Positions 45,842 through 55,305 of a DNA stretch of 64,000 bases are shown one piece after another. A program made the position numbers and the translations under genes. Every line of letters begins with the position of its first letter. The first letter of the stretch is position 1. The notes beneath the pieces were generated by a model. That model saw only the letters and a list, made by a program, of their open reading frames with translations. It did no database searches and was not told the origin of the DNA. Source of the DNA: Variovorax atrisoli 110B (GTDB lineage: Bacteria > Pseudomonadota > Gammaproteobacteria > Burkholderiales > Burkholderiaceae_C). Where the stretch lies: NCBI RefSeq assembly GCF_000382045.1, contig NZ_KB907453.1, positions 1 through 64,000 on the forward strand. The letters are read 5' to 3'.

Positions 45842-46396
45842 ATGCTGCCTTCACTCGAAGCCGCCGAATTGCCGGCGGATGCGATCGAAGTAGGGCGCAT
45901 CGCCGATGCCTGGGGCATCAAGGGCTGGTTCAAGGTCCTGCCCCACAGCGCCCAACCCGAGGCGCTCTTCTCATCGAAGCGCTGGTTCCTGCAGGCTCCC
46001 GGAGCCTCGGCGAGCACAGCCTTCCGGCTCGCGATCCGCGAAGCCAAGGAACATTCCGACTGCATCGTCGCCGCATCCGCGGACGTGCCTGACCGCAACG
46101 CGGCCGAGGCGCTGCGCGGTGCGCGCGTGTTCGTGCCGCGCTCGAGCTTCCCGACGGCCGGAGACGACGAGTACTACTGGGTCGACCTGATCGGCCTGGC
46201 CGTGGTCAACCGCGAAGGCGTCGCGCTCGGCACGGTGCGCGAGCTTCTCGCCACCGGCCCGCAGACCACGCTCGTGCTGGCCGCCGAAGAGGGCGGCAAG
46301 GCGATCGAGCGCATGGTGCCTTTCGTCTCGGCCTTCGTCGACAAGGTCGACCTGCCCGGGCGTCTCATCACGGCCGACTGGCAGCCGGACTACTGA
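45842..46396 (+). CDS. rimM: 16S rRNA processing protein RimM
   Basis: 184 residues. The N-terminal RimM barrel ('[21 protein letters not shown]', about 18-38) is followed by a PRC-barrel ('[37 protein letters not shown]', about 103-140). It matures the 30S head and binds S19. Second gene of the operon; 19 bases to trmD. Confidence 0.96.
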   Translation: MLPSLEAAELPADAIEVGRIADAWGIKGWFKVLPHSAQPEALFSSKRWFLQAPGASASTAFRLAIREAKEHSDCIVAASADVPDRNAAEALRGARVFVPRSSFPTAGDDEYYWVDLIGLAVVNREGVALGTVRELLATGPQTTLVLAAEEGGKAIERMVPFVSAFVDKVDLPGRLITADWQPDY

Positions 46397-46415
46397 CCGG
46401 CGGTCCGCGCGGCGC

Positions 46416-47162
46416 ATGCGCTTCGACGTCCTCACGCTCTTTCCCGAACTGTTCGCGCCCTTCATGGCCAGCGGCGTGACCCGACGCGCCTACGAGTCGA
46501 AGCAGGTCGAGGTAGTGCTTTGGAATCCGCGCGACTTCGCGCAGGGCAACTACAAGCGCGTGGATGACAGGCCCTTCGGCGGCGGTCCCGGCATGGTCAT
46601 GATGGCCGAGCCTCTGTCCGACTGCCTCGACGCGGCGCTGGCCGCGCGAGGTGCCGATGCGCCGGTCATCCTGTTTTCCCCCATCGGCGAGGTGCTGCGG
46701 CACGAGGTGGTCGAGCGCTGGTCGGGCAGCGAAGGCGCCGTGCTGGTCTGCGGCCGCTACGAGGGCATCGACCAGCGTTTCATCGATGCGCGCGTCACCC
46801 ACCAGATCAGCCTCGGAGACTTCGTGCTCTCCGGCGGCGAGGTCGCGGCCATGGCGCTGCTCGACGCCGTGGCGCGCCTTCAGCCGGGCGTGCTCGGGGA
46901 CGAGGCCAGCCACGTGCAGGACAGCTTCAATCCGGCCCTCGACGGCCTGCTCGACTGCCCGCACTACACGCGGCCGGAGCAATGGAACGGGCAGGGCGTT
47001 CCGGCGCCGCTGCTCTCGGGCCATCACGCGCAGATCGAGCGCTGGCGGCGCGATCAGCGCCTGGCGATCACGGCCGGGCGGCGCCCCGAGTTGATCGAGG
47101 CAGCCCGTGCGGCGGGGCGCCTGGGCAAGGCCGATGAGGCCATGCTGAAAAAAAAGCTATAA
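46416..47162 (+). CDS. trmD: tRNA (guanine-N1)-methyltransferase TrmD
   Basis: 248 residues; SPOUT-class enzyme making m1G37 in tRNA. '[13 protein letters not shown]', '[14 protein letters not shown]' (about 50-63), '[13 protein letters not shown]' (about 113-125) and the knot '[15 protein letters not shown]' are all present. The end of the gene runs through an A-run, and its TAA stop lies inside a TATAAT box that probably starts an rplS transcript. Confidence 0.97.
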   Translation: MRFDVLTLFPELFAPFMASGVTRRAYESKQVEVVLWNPRDFAQGNYKRVDDRPFGGGPGMVMMAEPLSDCLDAALAARGADAPVILFSPIGEVLRHEVVERWSGSEGAVLVCGRYEGIDQRFIDARVTHQISLGDFVLSGGEVAAMALLDAVARLQPGVLGDEASHVQDSFNPALDGLLDCPHYTRPEQWNGQGVPAPLLSGHHAQIERWRRDQRLAITAGRRPELIEAARAAGRLGKADEAMLKKKL

Positions 47163-47163
47163 T
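47158..47163 (+). promoter_or_regulatory. Probable rplS promoter, -10 box overlapping the trmD stop
   Basis: TATAAT at 47158-47163 contains the TAA stop of trmD (47160-47162) and is followed by CCCGGG. No good -35 is visible; an A-run directly upstream may substitute. It sits 110 bases before the rplS ATG. Confidence 0.45.
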
Positions 47164-47272
47164 CCCGGGTTCCCCGATCCTCTGTCCGGCCGCGCCCGGT
47201 CTTTTCGCGGTCTTCCCGTGAAAGCCAAAGGCGCCTTTTGTGCAGCCCGACAAGATCGAATATCAGGAAATC

Positions 47273-47653
47273 ATGAACCTCATCCAGACCCTCGAGCAGG
47301 AAGAAATCGCCCGTCTCGGCAAGACCATCCCCGAATTCATGCCCGGTGACACGGTCATCGTCAGCGTGAACGTCGTCGAAGGCACCCGCAAGCGCGTGCA
47401 GGCCTACGAAGGCGTCGTGATCGCCAAGCGCAACCGTGGCCTCAACAGCGGCTTCACCGTTCGCAAGATCTCCAGCGGCGAAGGCGTGGAACGTACCTTC
47501 CAGACCTACAGCCCGCTGATCGCCGGCATCGAAGTCAAGCGCCGTGGCGACGTGCGCCGCGCCAAGCTGTACTACCTGCGCGACCGCAGCGGCCGTTCGG
47601 CACGCATCAAGGAAAAGCTGCCGAGCAAGTCGACGGCTGCGACGGCCGCTTAA
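47273..47653 (+). CDS. rplS: 50S ribosomal protein L19
   Basis: 126 residues; '[30 protein letters not shown]' and '[27 protein letters not shown]' define L19, which sits at the 30S-50S interface. ATG 47273 is preceded by CAGGAA; the open frame extends further upstream from a GTG at 47240 but that would add residues not found in L19. Terminator follows. Confidence 0.97.
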   Translation: MNLIQTLEQEEIARLGKTIPEFMPGDTVIVSVNVVEGTRKRVQAYEGVVIAKRNRGLNSGFTVRKISSGEGVERTFQTYSPLIAGIEVKRRGDVRRAKLYYLRDRSGRSARIKEKLPSKSTAATAA

Positions 47654-47675
47654 GCGCCGCCTCCTGTCGTGCAAG

Positions 47676-47703
47676 AAAAGCCGCCGCTCTGGCGGCTTTT
47701 TGC
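47676..47703 (+). terminator. Rho-independent terminator of the rpsP-rplS operon
   Basis: AAAAGCCGCC (47676-47685) and GGCGGCTTTTT (47691-47701) form a strong stem around GCTCT with a T-run, 23 bases after the rplS stop. Confidence 0.9.
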
Positions 47704-47791
47704 GTTGTTGCCCCTGCTCGACGACAAGTTCTCCTTTTTCCGCTCTACTCCCATCCAGTCCCGACCACCCGACTTCGGTACCTTTCCGCTC

Positions 47792-48535
47792 TTGACCACC
47801 TCATCCCCTTCCCAACAGACCGCTTCAGCCGAAATCGTCAACGCCGTGGCGCCGCCCGCGCTGATGCAATTCGACCCGCGAACGGTGCCGTTCGTGGGCG
47901 GGGAGGTCCAGGGCCTGCCGGCGGTGGCCGCCGAGCAGCTGACGGCGCAGGCGTTGCGGGCACGTTTCGCCACCCCGCCCATCTGGACGCCCGAAGTGCG
48001 CCGCGATGCGCGCACGACCGACCGCGTTCCCGCGCAGGCTGCGGTGCTGGTGCCGATCGTGCAGCGAGCCGAGGGCGCGACCGTGCTGCTGACCGAGCGG
48101 ACCTCGAACCTGTCGACGCACTCGGGGCAGGTTGCATTTCCCGGCGGCCGAGTCGATCCCGAGGATGCCAACATCGCTGCCGCCGCCCTGCGCGAGGCCT
48201 GGGAAGAAGTGGGCCTCTCCGCCCGGTACATAGAGGTGCTGGGCAGCCTGCCGACGTACACGACCGTGACCTCGTTCATCGTCACGCCGGTGGTCGCGCT
48301 GGTGCAGCCCGATTTCGAGCTCACCATCAACCCGTACGAAGTGGCGGAAGCCTTCGAGGTGCCGCTTGCCTGGCTGATGGATCCGGCGAATCACCGCCAT
48401 CACACGGTGCCCGCGCCCGACGGCACCCGGCGCCAGTGGTATTCGATGCCCTACCAGGACGGCGCGGCCGAGCGCTTCGTGTGGGGCGCCACGGCGGGCA
48501 TGCTGCGCAACCTCTATCGCTTCCTCGCGGCCTGA
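47792..48535 (+). CDS. Nudix hydrolase, CoA pyrophosphatase type
   Basis: About 247 residues. The Nudix box is 'FPGGRVDPEDANIAAAALREAWEEVGL' in two overlapping parts: GGxVDxxD, then ALREAxEEVG, the form seen in NudL-like CoA diphosphatases. The preceding 'LLTERTSNLSTHSGQVAFPGG' is also typical of that group. It would cleave CoA derivatives to phosphopantetheine and 3',5'-ADP. The start is uncertain: TTG 47792, GTG 47846 and ATG 47864 are in frame. A start before 47704 is unlikely because the rplS terminator lies there. Confidence 0.85.
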   Translation: MTTSSPSQQTASAEIVNAVAPPALMQFDPRTVPFVGGEVQGLPAVAAEQLTAQALRARFATPPIWTPEVRRDARTTDRVPAQAAVLVPIVQRAEGATVLLTERTSNLSTHSGQVAFPGGRVDPEDANIAAAALREAWEEVGLSARYIEVLGSLPTYTTVTSFIVTPVVALVQPDFELTINPYEVAEAFEVPLAWLMDPANHRHHTVPAPDGTRRQWYSMPYQDGAAERFVWGATAGMLRNLYRFLAA

Positions 48536-48586
48536 GCGGGCCTGAACGCGGGCTGAACCTTCGGGCGCTCTCGCTATCATCGAAGG

Positions 48587-49588
48587 ATGAGCTTTTTCGC
48601 CATCCTGTGCGCGCTGCTGATCGAGCAGGTGCGGCCTTTGGGCCCGCACAACCCCGTGTACGGCGCGGTGCTTGCGTGGACACGCTGGACCAGCCGCAAC
48701 TTCGACGCGGGCAAGCCGCATCACGGATGGATCGCCTGGGGGCTCGCCGTGTTCGTGCCCACGCTGGGCGCGCTGGGCGTCCACTGGCTGCTGGTGCTCA
48801 CGCTGGGCCTGCCCTTCGCGGTGCTCTGGAGCATCGCGGTGCTCTACGTCACGCTGGGCTTCAGGCAGTTCAGCCACCACTTCACCGACATCCGCGACGC
48901 GCTCGAGGAAGGCGACCAGCCGCTGGCGCGCTCTCTCCTCGCGCACTGGCAGGGCGTCGACGCGGCGGACCTGCCGCGCAGCGAGATCGTGCGCCACGTC
49001 ATCGAGCATTCCGTGATCGCGGCGCACCGCCACGTGTTCGGCGTGCTTGCATGGTTCTCGATCGTCGCAGCCATCGGCCTAGGCCCGGCAGGCGCGGTGT
49101 TCTACCGCATGAGCGAGTTCGTCTCGCGCTACTGGGCCCACAAGAACGGCGCCGCGGTGCAGCCTTCCAGCGCCTCGGTGCAGGAGGCTGCGGAGCGCGC
49201 CTGGCATGCGATCGACTGGCTGCCCGCGCGCATCACCGCGCTGGGCTTCGCGGTGGTCGGCAGCTTCGAGGAGGCGATCGACTGCTGGCGCAACGACGCG
49301 CAGCGCTTTCCCAACGAAAACGACGGCGTGATCCTCGCGGCCACCTCCGGTGCGGTGAACGTGCGCCTGGGCGGCGGCTCGCTGCGCCCGATCCCGGTCG
49401 CCGATCCGCTGCCGCGCGCCCAGGCCGGCGAATCGCTGGCCGATGGCCGCCGCACCGACAGCGGCAGCACGCCGGGCCGCGAGCCCGAGCCGGCCCATCT
49501 GCGCAGCGTCGTCGGCCTGGTCTGGCGCTCGGTCGTGATGTGGATGGTGCTGCTGGCCTTGCTGACCCTGGCTCGCCTGCTCGGCTGA
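48587..49588 (+). CDS. CobD/CbiB-like membrane protein
   Basis: 333 residues, about four or five membrane segments (around 50-70, 75-95, 155-175 and 310-330). It starts 'MSFFAILCALLIEQVRPL', and the middle contains 'EIVRHVIEHSVIAAHRHVFGVLAWF', like the helix region of CobD/CbiB-type adenosylcobinamide synthases. In betaproteobacteria a divergent CobD-like protein sits before hisC without other cobalamin genes, so a role in B12 synthesis is uncertain here. hisC starts 16 bases after the stop. Confidence 0.75.
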   Translation: MSFFAILCALLIEQVRPLGPHNPVYGAVLAWTRWTSRNFDAGKPHHGWIAWGLAVFVPTLGALGVHWLLVLTLGLPFAVLWSIAVLYVTLGFRQFSHHFTDIRDALEEGDQPLARSLLAHWQGVDAADLPRSEIVRHVIEHSVIAAHRHVFGVLAWFSIVAAIGLGPAGAVFYRMSEFVSRYWAHKNGAAVQPSSASVQEAAERAWHAIDWLPARITALGFAVVGSFEEAIDCWRNDAQRFPNENDGVILAATSGAVNVRLGGGSLRPIPVADPLPRAQAGESLADGRRTDSGSTPGREPEPAHLRSVVGLVWRSVVMWMVLLALLTLARLLG

Positions 49589-49604
49589 GCGAAGGTCCGA
49601 AGCC

Positions 49605-50710
<1,106 letters not shown>

Positions 50711-50714
<4 letters not shown>

Positions 50715-51754
50715 AAGGCGCCCAGCCCATGCCGATCGAAGCTTCGGACCCGCGCGCCGAGGCGTGCGCGGCGTTCTGGAATGCCGTCAGCGCCCGGCTC
50801 GAGAGCCTGCGGGCCTTGCCCGCCCGCGAGCTGATGGAGGGCCTGAACCAGCTGCTGGAGCCGCACTTCCCGAGGCTGGCCGCCGAGGTGGCCGGCGATC
50901 CGCCCGCGTTCAAGCTCGTGCTGACCGCGCACGGGTCGGTGGACGACTTCGAGGATCTGATGACGCTGGTGCGGTCGCGTCCCAGGCTGCCGCAGGTCGA
51001 GGTGGAGGCCTTCCGGCAGCGCGCGAGCGACGGCTTCGGCATGCGCATGAACAACTTCGAGCTGGCGAGCTCCGAGGTGCTGGTCAGGCACGAGCCCTAT
51101 CGGGGCCGGGTGGCGCTGGAGATCGGCTTCTCCAAGCCCATTCCGATGGACATGCGTGACCATGCCCGCCACATGAGCCTGATCATGCTCGACCACATCC
51201 TCGGCGAGTACGACTTCGCGGTGAAGGTCGGTGCGGTCGACTACGTCGAGCCGGACGCGCAGGCCGATTTCAAGGGCGTGCCGCTCGACGATTTCGTGCC
51301 CCTGTTCGACGCCTGCTGGCGCGAAGAGCTCGGCCACACGGGTGTGTTCGCCCCGGGTGAGCATGCCTGGTCGGGCCTGAGCGCGACGCGCACCTCGGAG
51401 GACGGCGGCGAGATCGAGATGGTCGTCATGCGCAACGACTCGGCGACCGCGCTGGTGGGCCGCGCCGACCTGTGCCATCGACTGTCCGTGGCGGTCCCGG
51501 TCGAATCGGGCGAGGAGCTGGAAGAGGCCCGCGCCTACGAAGACCGGCTGACGGCGCGGCTGCAGGTCCATGAGGCGGGCTGCTGCACGCATGTGGTGCT
51601 GGAGGAGGGCGTGCGCACCATCCACTTCCAGGTGGCCGATCCGGACAGTGCGATCACGCAGGCCCAATCGTTGCAGGACGACATGGAACTGGCGACGACG
51701 ATGGAGCTTGTCTTCGACCCGACCTGGCAGTCCTACCGGGTCTGGCTCGGCTGA
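50711..51754 (+). CDS. Conserved protein of unknown function, coupled to hisC
   Basis: 347 residues, acidic, soluble, no signal or membrane segment. Two parts can be seen: residues ~10-180, including 'LNQLLEPHFPRLAAEV', 'LVLTAHGSVDDFEDLMTLVRSRPRLPQVEVEAFRQR' and 'LDHILGEYDFAVKVGAVDYVE', and a C-terminal part after ~230 with a repeat-like beta region. I recognise no family. The start at 50711 overlaps the hisC stop by ATGA; Met at 50729 is an alternative. Converges on rsgA with 18 bases between the stops. Confidence 0.65.
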
Positions 51755-51772
51755 GTCTGCGGCCGGCTGCGC

Positions 51773-52726
51773 TCAGTAGCGCTTCTGGCTGAGCTCTTCG
51801 AACAGCTCGCCGTAGATCCGGTAGCGGCTCGCGCTGATGGCGCCCGGCGCATCGGCGGTCTCCACGTTCGCGATCACGCCGCAACCCGGCTCGTGCAGGT
51901 GCGTGCAGTTGTAGAACTTGCAGTCGCCGGCATGCTCGGCGATGTCGGGCATGAGGCTGGCCAGCTGCATCGGCGCGATGTGGTTCAGGCCGAATTCCTG
52001 GAAACCCGGCGAGTCGATCAGGCCGGTGGTGCGGGCCTCGTCGATCCAGTACCAGGTGGTGCTGGTGGTCGTGTGCTTGCCCGAGTTGAGCGCCTGCGAG
52101 ATCTCCTGGGTCAGCACTGCGGCGCCGGGCACCAGCAGGTTGGTCAGCGTGCTCTTGCCGGAGCCCGAGGGGCCCAGCACCAGGGTGGACTTGCCTGCGA
52201 GCAGCTTCATCAGCGAGGCGTGGTCCGCCTCGGCCGAGGCCTTCAGCGACAGCGGCAGCACACCGTGGTGCATGCGTCGATAGGGCGCGAGCCTGGCCCA
52301 TGCGCGCTCGAAGGGTTCGACCAGGTCGCTCTTGTTGAGCGCGATGATCGGCGCGATGCGCTCGGCTTCGGCGGCGATCAGCGCGCGGGCCAGCTGGTGT
52401 TCGGAGAACTCCGGCTCGGCCGCGATCAGGATCAGCACATGGTCGAGATTGGCCGCGAAGGACTTGGTGCGGATCTCGTCCTGGCGATAGAAGAGGTTGC
52501 GCCGCGGCAGCACCTGCTCGATGGTGCCCTCGTCCTCGCTGGCCTGCCAGTGCACGCGGTCGCCGACCACGGCCTGGCTCTTCTTGCCGCGCGGGTGGCA
52601 GATCAGCCGCTCGCCGGAGGGCGTTTCGACCAGGCAGTGGCGCCCGTGGCTGGCGACGACGAGGCCTTCGTGGAGGGCCTTCGCAGCGGCTGCTGCTGCG
52701 GGCGCGGCGCGGCCGGGCTTAGCCAA
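51773..52726 (-). CDS. rsgA: Ribosome small-subunit-dependent GTPase RsgA
   Basis: 317 residues with the circularly permuted GTPase order: G4 NKSD (131-134) precedes G1 GPSGSGKST (185-193) and G3 DSPG (238-241). An N-terminal OB-like domain and a C-terminal zinc site (Cys269, Cys274, His276, Cys282) are present. It releases maturation factors late in 30S assembly. phhB lies immediately upstream in transcription (15 bases), so the two, with the M48 gene, may form one minus-strand unit. Confidence 0.96.
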   Translation of the reverse strand: MAKPGRAAPAAAAAAKALHEGLVVASHGRHCLVETPSGERLICHPRGKKSQAVVGDRVHWQASEDEGTIEQVLPRRNLFYRQDEIRTKSFAANLDHVLILIAAEPEFSEHQLARALIAAEAERIAPIIALNKSDLVEPFERAWARLAPYRRMHHGVLPLSLKASAEADHASLMKLLAGKSTLVLGPSGSGKSTLTNLLVPGAAVLTQEISQALNSGKHTTTSTTWYWIDEARTTGLIDSPGFQEFGLNHIAPMQLASLMPDIAEHAGDCKFYNCTHLHEPGCGVIANVETADAPGAISASRYRIYGELFEELSQKRY

Positions 52727-52741
52727 GGACGCGTTCCTCCA

Positions 52742-53095
52742 TCAGGCGGCGGGCGCGGCGCCGACCAGCGCGTCGGCCTGGCGGGCGCAGTCGAAGTCGG
52801 TGGCCGACAGGCCGCCCACGTCGTGCGTGTTGAAGCGCACCACGCAGCGGTTGTAGTGCACCGACAGGTCGGGATGGTGGTCTTGCGTGTGCGCCACGAA
52901 GGCCAGCGCATTCACGAAGGCGATGGTCTCGAAGTAGTTGGCGAAGCTGAAGGTCTTCTCGATGGCGACATCAGCGCCGTCGCCCGTGAGCTTCCAGCCG
53001 TCGAGGCGCGCCAGGGCGGACACGATCTCGGTGGCGCTCAGCGCCTTGCGGGGAGGGAGGTTCTTCCAGTCCTTGGGCTTGAACATGCTGCTCAT
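52742..53095 (-). CDS. phhB: Pterin-4a-carbinolamine dehydratase PhhB
   Basis: 117 residues; 4a-hydroxytetrahydrobiopterin dehydratase recycling the pterin cofactor of aromatic amino acid hydroxylases. Active-site block 'HTQDHHPDLSVHYNRC' with His73, His74 and Asp76. Start at 53095; the first ~20 residues are Lys-rich. No phenylalanine hydroxylase gene is visible, so it may serve a distant phhA or molybdopterin/pterin repair. Lies between M48 peptidase and rsgA on the minus strand. Confidence 0.92.
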   Translation of the reverse strand: MSSMFKPKDWKNLPPRKALSATEIVSALARLDGWKLTGDGADVAIEKTFSFANYFETIAFVNALAFVAHTQDHHPDLSVHYNRCVVRFNTHDVGGLSATDFDCARQADALVGAAPAA

Positions 53096-53127
53096 GATGG
53101 GCTTCTGCGGGTGAGGGGCCGACCGGG

Positions 53128-54390
53128 TCAGGCCGGGGCTGCCATGCGCGCGAGGCGCTCGGAAGCCGGGGGATGCGAATAGTAGAACTTGACGAACACC
53201 GGGTCGGGCGTGAGCGTCGATGCGTTGTCCTGGTAGAGCTTGAGCAGCGCGGCCGACAGGTCGGCGCCGCTGGTCTGGGCCACCGCGTAGGCGTCGGCCT
53301 CGAACTCGTGCTTGCGCGAGAGCTGCGCCGGCAAGGGCGCGACGAAGAAGCCGAACACCGGCACGGCCAGCATGAAAAGCAGCAGTGCCAGCGCGCTGTT
53401 GGGCGCCGCCATGTTGGGCTGCACGCCCAGGCCCGCATAGAACCAGACCTGCGTCGACACCCAGCCCAGCAGCGCGAAGCCGGCCAGGCTCAGAGCGAAC
53501 ATCGCGACCAGCCGCTTCACGATGTGGCGATGCTTGAAGTGGCCGAGTTCGTGCGCGAGCACCGCCTCGACCTCGCCGGCATTGAGCTGGCGCAGCAGCG
53601 TGTCGTAGAACACCACGCGCTTGCTGGCGCCGAAGCCGGTGAAGTAGGCGTTGGCATGGGCGCTGCGCGTGCTGCCGTCCATCACGAAGAGGCCCTTGGC
53701 CGCGAAGCCGCAGCGCTTCATGAGGGCGGTCACGCGCTCCTTGAGCGTGGGGTCGTCCAGCGGCTGGAACTTGTTGAACAGCGGTGCGATGAAGGTCGGG
53801 TAGATCAGCATCAGCAGCAGGTTGAAGCCCATCCACGCGCCCCAGGCCCAGAGCCACCAGAACCGTCCGGCCGCGCCCATGAGCCAGAGGATCAGCGCGG
53901 CGATGGGCAGTCCGATCACCGCGCCCAGCAGCGTGGACTTGAGCGCGTCGGCCAGCCAGAGCTTCCAGGTCATCTTGTTGAAGCCGAAACGCTCCTCGAG
54001 CCTGAAGGTCTGCCAGAGCGTGAAGGGCAGCTCGAGCAGTCCGCCGATGGCCGCGAAGGCTGCCAGCAGCACCAGCTGCTGCACCATGCCGCCGCCGATC
54101 CAGCCCAGCAGCAGCTTGTTGAGCAGGTCGAGGCCGCCCAGCAGGGTCCACCCGAGCAGCAGCGCCGCGCTCCATGCCATTTCGACGAGGCCGAAACGCG
54201 CCTTGGCGATGGTGTAGTCGGCCGCCTTCTGGTGGGCGGCGAGGGTGATGGTCTGGGCGAAAGCGGGAGGGACGGTGCCGCGGTGCTGTGCCACGTGGCG
54301 AATCTGCCGCGTGGCCAGCCAGAACTTCACGAGCAGGCCAGCGACGATCGCAGCCGCGAAGGCGATGGTGAAGATGAGCGAATAGGACAT
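53128..54390 (-). CDS. M48-family (Ste24-like) membrane zinc metalloprotease
   Basis: 420 residues. Several membrane helices (about 5-25, 70-120, 155-200, 290-340) surround the zinc motif HELGH at 280-284 ('[13 protein letters not shown]'), with '[10 protein letters not shown]' supplying the third ligand near residue 353. This is the CAAX-protease/Ste24 type. In bacteria such enzymes are thought to act in membrane-protein quality control. It begins 59 bases from the divergent orn start. Confidence 0.92.
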   Translation of the reverse strand: MSYSLIFTIAFAAAIVAGLLVKFWLATRQIRHVAQHRGTVPPAFAQTITLAAHQKAADYTIAKARFGLVEMAWSAALLLGWTLLGGLDLLNKLLLGWIGGGMVQQLVLLAAFAAIGGLLELPFTLWQTFRLEERFGFNKMTWKLWLADALKSTLLGAVIGLPIAALILWLMGAAGRFWWLWAWGAWMGFNLLLMLIYPTFIAPLFNKFQPLDDPTLKERVTALMKRCGFAAKGLFVMDGSTRSAHANAYFTGFGASKRVVFYDTLLRQLNAGEVEAVLAHELGHFKHRHIVKRLVAMFALSLAGFALLGWVSTQVWFYAGLGVQPNMAAPNSALALLLFMLAVPVFGFFVAPLPAQLSRKHEFEADAYAVAQTSGADLSAALLKLYQDNASTLTPDPVFVKFYYSHPPASERLARMAAPA

Positions 54391-54449
54391 GGATCGGCGA
54401 GTTTAGCCCTCGCTATCCGGTGCCGCAGCCCTTCGACGACAATCCTGCG

Positions 54450-55046
54450 ATGCCCGAATCCCTTGACCCGACGCCCTCCGAGGCCACGCCCACCCTGAAG
54501 AAAAGCGACCAGAACCTGGTCTGGCTGGACTGCGAAATGAGCGGTCTGGACCCCGAGAAAGAGCGCCTGCTCGAAATCGCCGTGGTCGTGACCGGCCCCG
54601 ACCTCACGCCCCGCATCGACGGCCCCGTGCTCGTCATCCACCAGAGCGACGCCGTGCTCGACGGCATGGACGCCTGGAACAAGGGCACCCACGGCCGCAG
54701 CGGGCTGATCGACAAGGTCAAGGCCTCCACCCTCGACGAGGCCGCCGCCGAGCAGCAACTGCTGGAATTCATCGCCAGGTACGTTCCCCGCAGCGGCTCG
54801 CCGATGTGCGGCAACACCATCGGGCAGGACCGGCGGTTCCTCGTCAAGTACATGCCCAAGCTCGAGGCGTACTTCCACTACCGCAACCTCGACGTGAGCA
54901 CGCTGAAGGAACTGGCCAAGCGCTGGAAGCCGGCGGCCTACAACGCCTTCAAGAAGCAGCAGGCGCACACCGCGCTGGCGGACGTGCACGAATCCATCGA
55001 GGAACTGGCGCACTACCGAGAGACCTTCCTGCGCCTGGCAGATTGA
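54450..55046 (+). CDS. orn: Oligoribonuclease Orn
   Basis: 198 residues; DEDDh 3'-5' exonuclease degrading short RNAs, including pGpG from c-di-GMP turnover. Exo I '[11 protein letters not shown]' supplies Asp27 and Glu29; Exo II/III '[10 protein letters not shown]' and '[14 protein letters not shown]' follow. Met 54450 gives a 19-residue leader before the core; an in-frame GTG at 54420 would lengthen it. Essential in many bacteria. Confidence 0.95.
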   Translation: MPESLDPTPSEATPTLKKSDQNLVWLDCEMSGLDPEKERLLEIAVVVTGPDLTPRIDGPVLVIHQSDAVLDGMDAWNKGTHGRSGLIDKVKASTLDEAAAEQQLLEFIARYVPRSGSPMCGNTIGQDRRFLVKYMPKLEAYFHYRNLDVSTLKELAKRWKPAAYNAFKKQQAHTALADVHESIEELAHYRETFLRLAD

Positions 55047-55305
55047 ACGGGGCACGGAATTAGGTAAAAACCCGGATTCGTGCCATAATCGCAGGCTTCG
55101 CTGGCCGGGCAGGCAAATTTGAGCCTGGTGAGCGTTTCTCGCATCTCCCTATCTTGCACACCGCGCCCGATCGCAGCTTTTGCTGATCAAAAAGGGCCGC
55201 AGCCTCGGGTACCCGCCCGGAGTTGAATGTCGTTGGATGGTTGATGTTTTTAACCACCCAACGGGGCGCCGTCCACGGCGGCGCTCGCGTTTGAGATTGA
55301 AATTC
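55047..55305 (+). promoter_or_regulatory. Promoter and long structured leader of the DEAD-box helicase gene
   Basis: CATAAT (55084-55089) followed by CGCAGGCTTCG resembles the ribosomal-gene -10 regions at 45439 and 47158. The transcript would carry a ~210-base 5' leader with a perfect GCGCCG/CGGCGC stem-loop about 24 bases before the ATG and a TGGTT/AACCA stem nearby. Such leaders are common in cold-inducible helicase mRNAs; regulation here is inferred. Confidence 0.45.

Noticed and set aside
47669..47791. Upstream extension of the CoA pyrophosphatase from 47669
   Set aside because: It would start inside the rplS terminator stem and add residues without family character.
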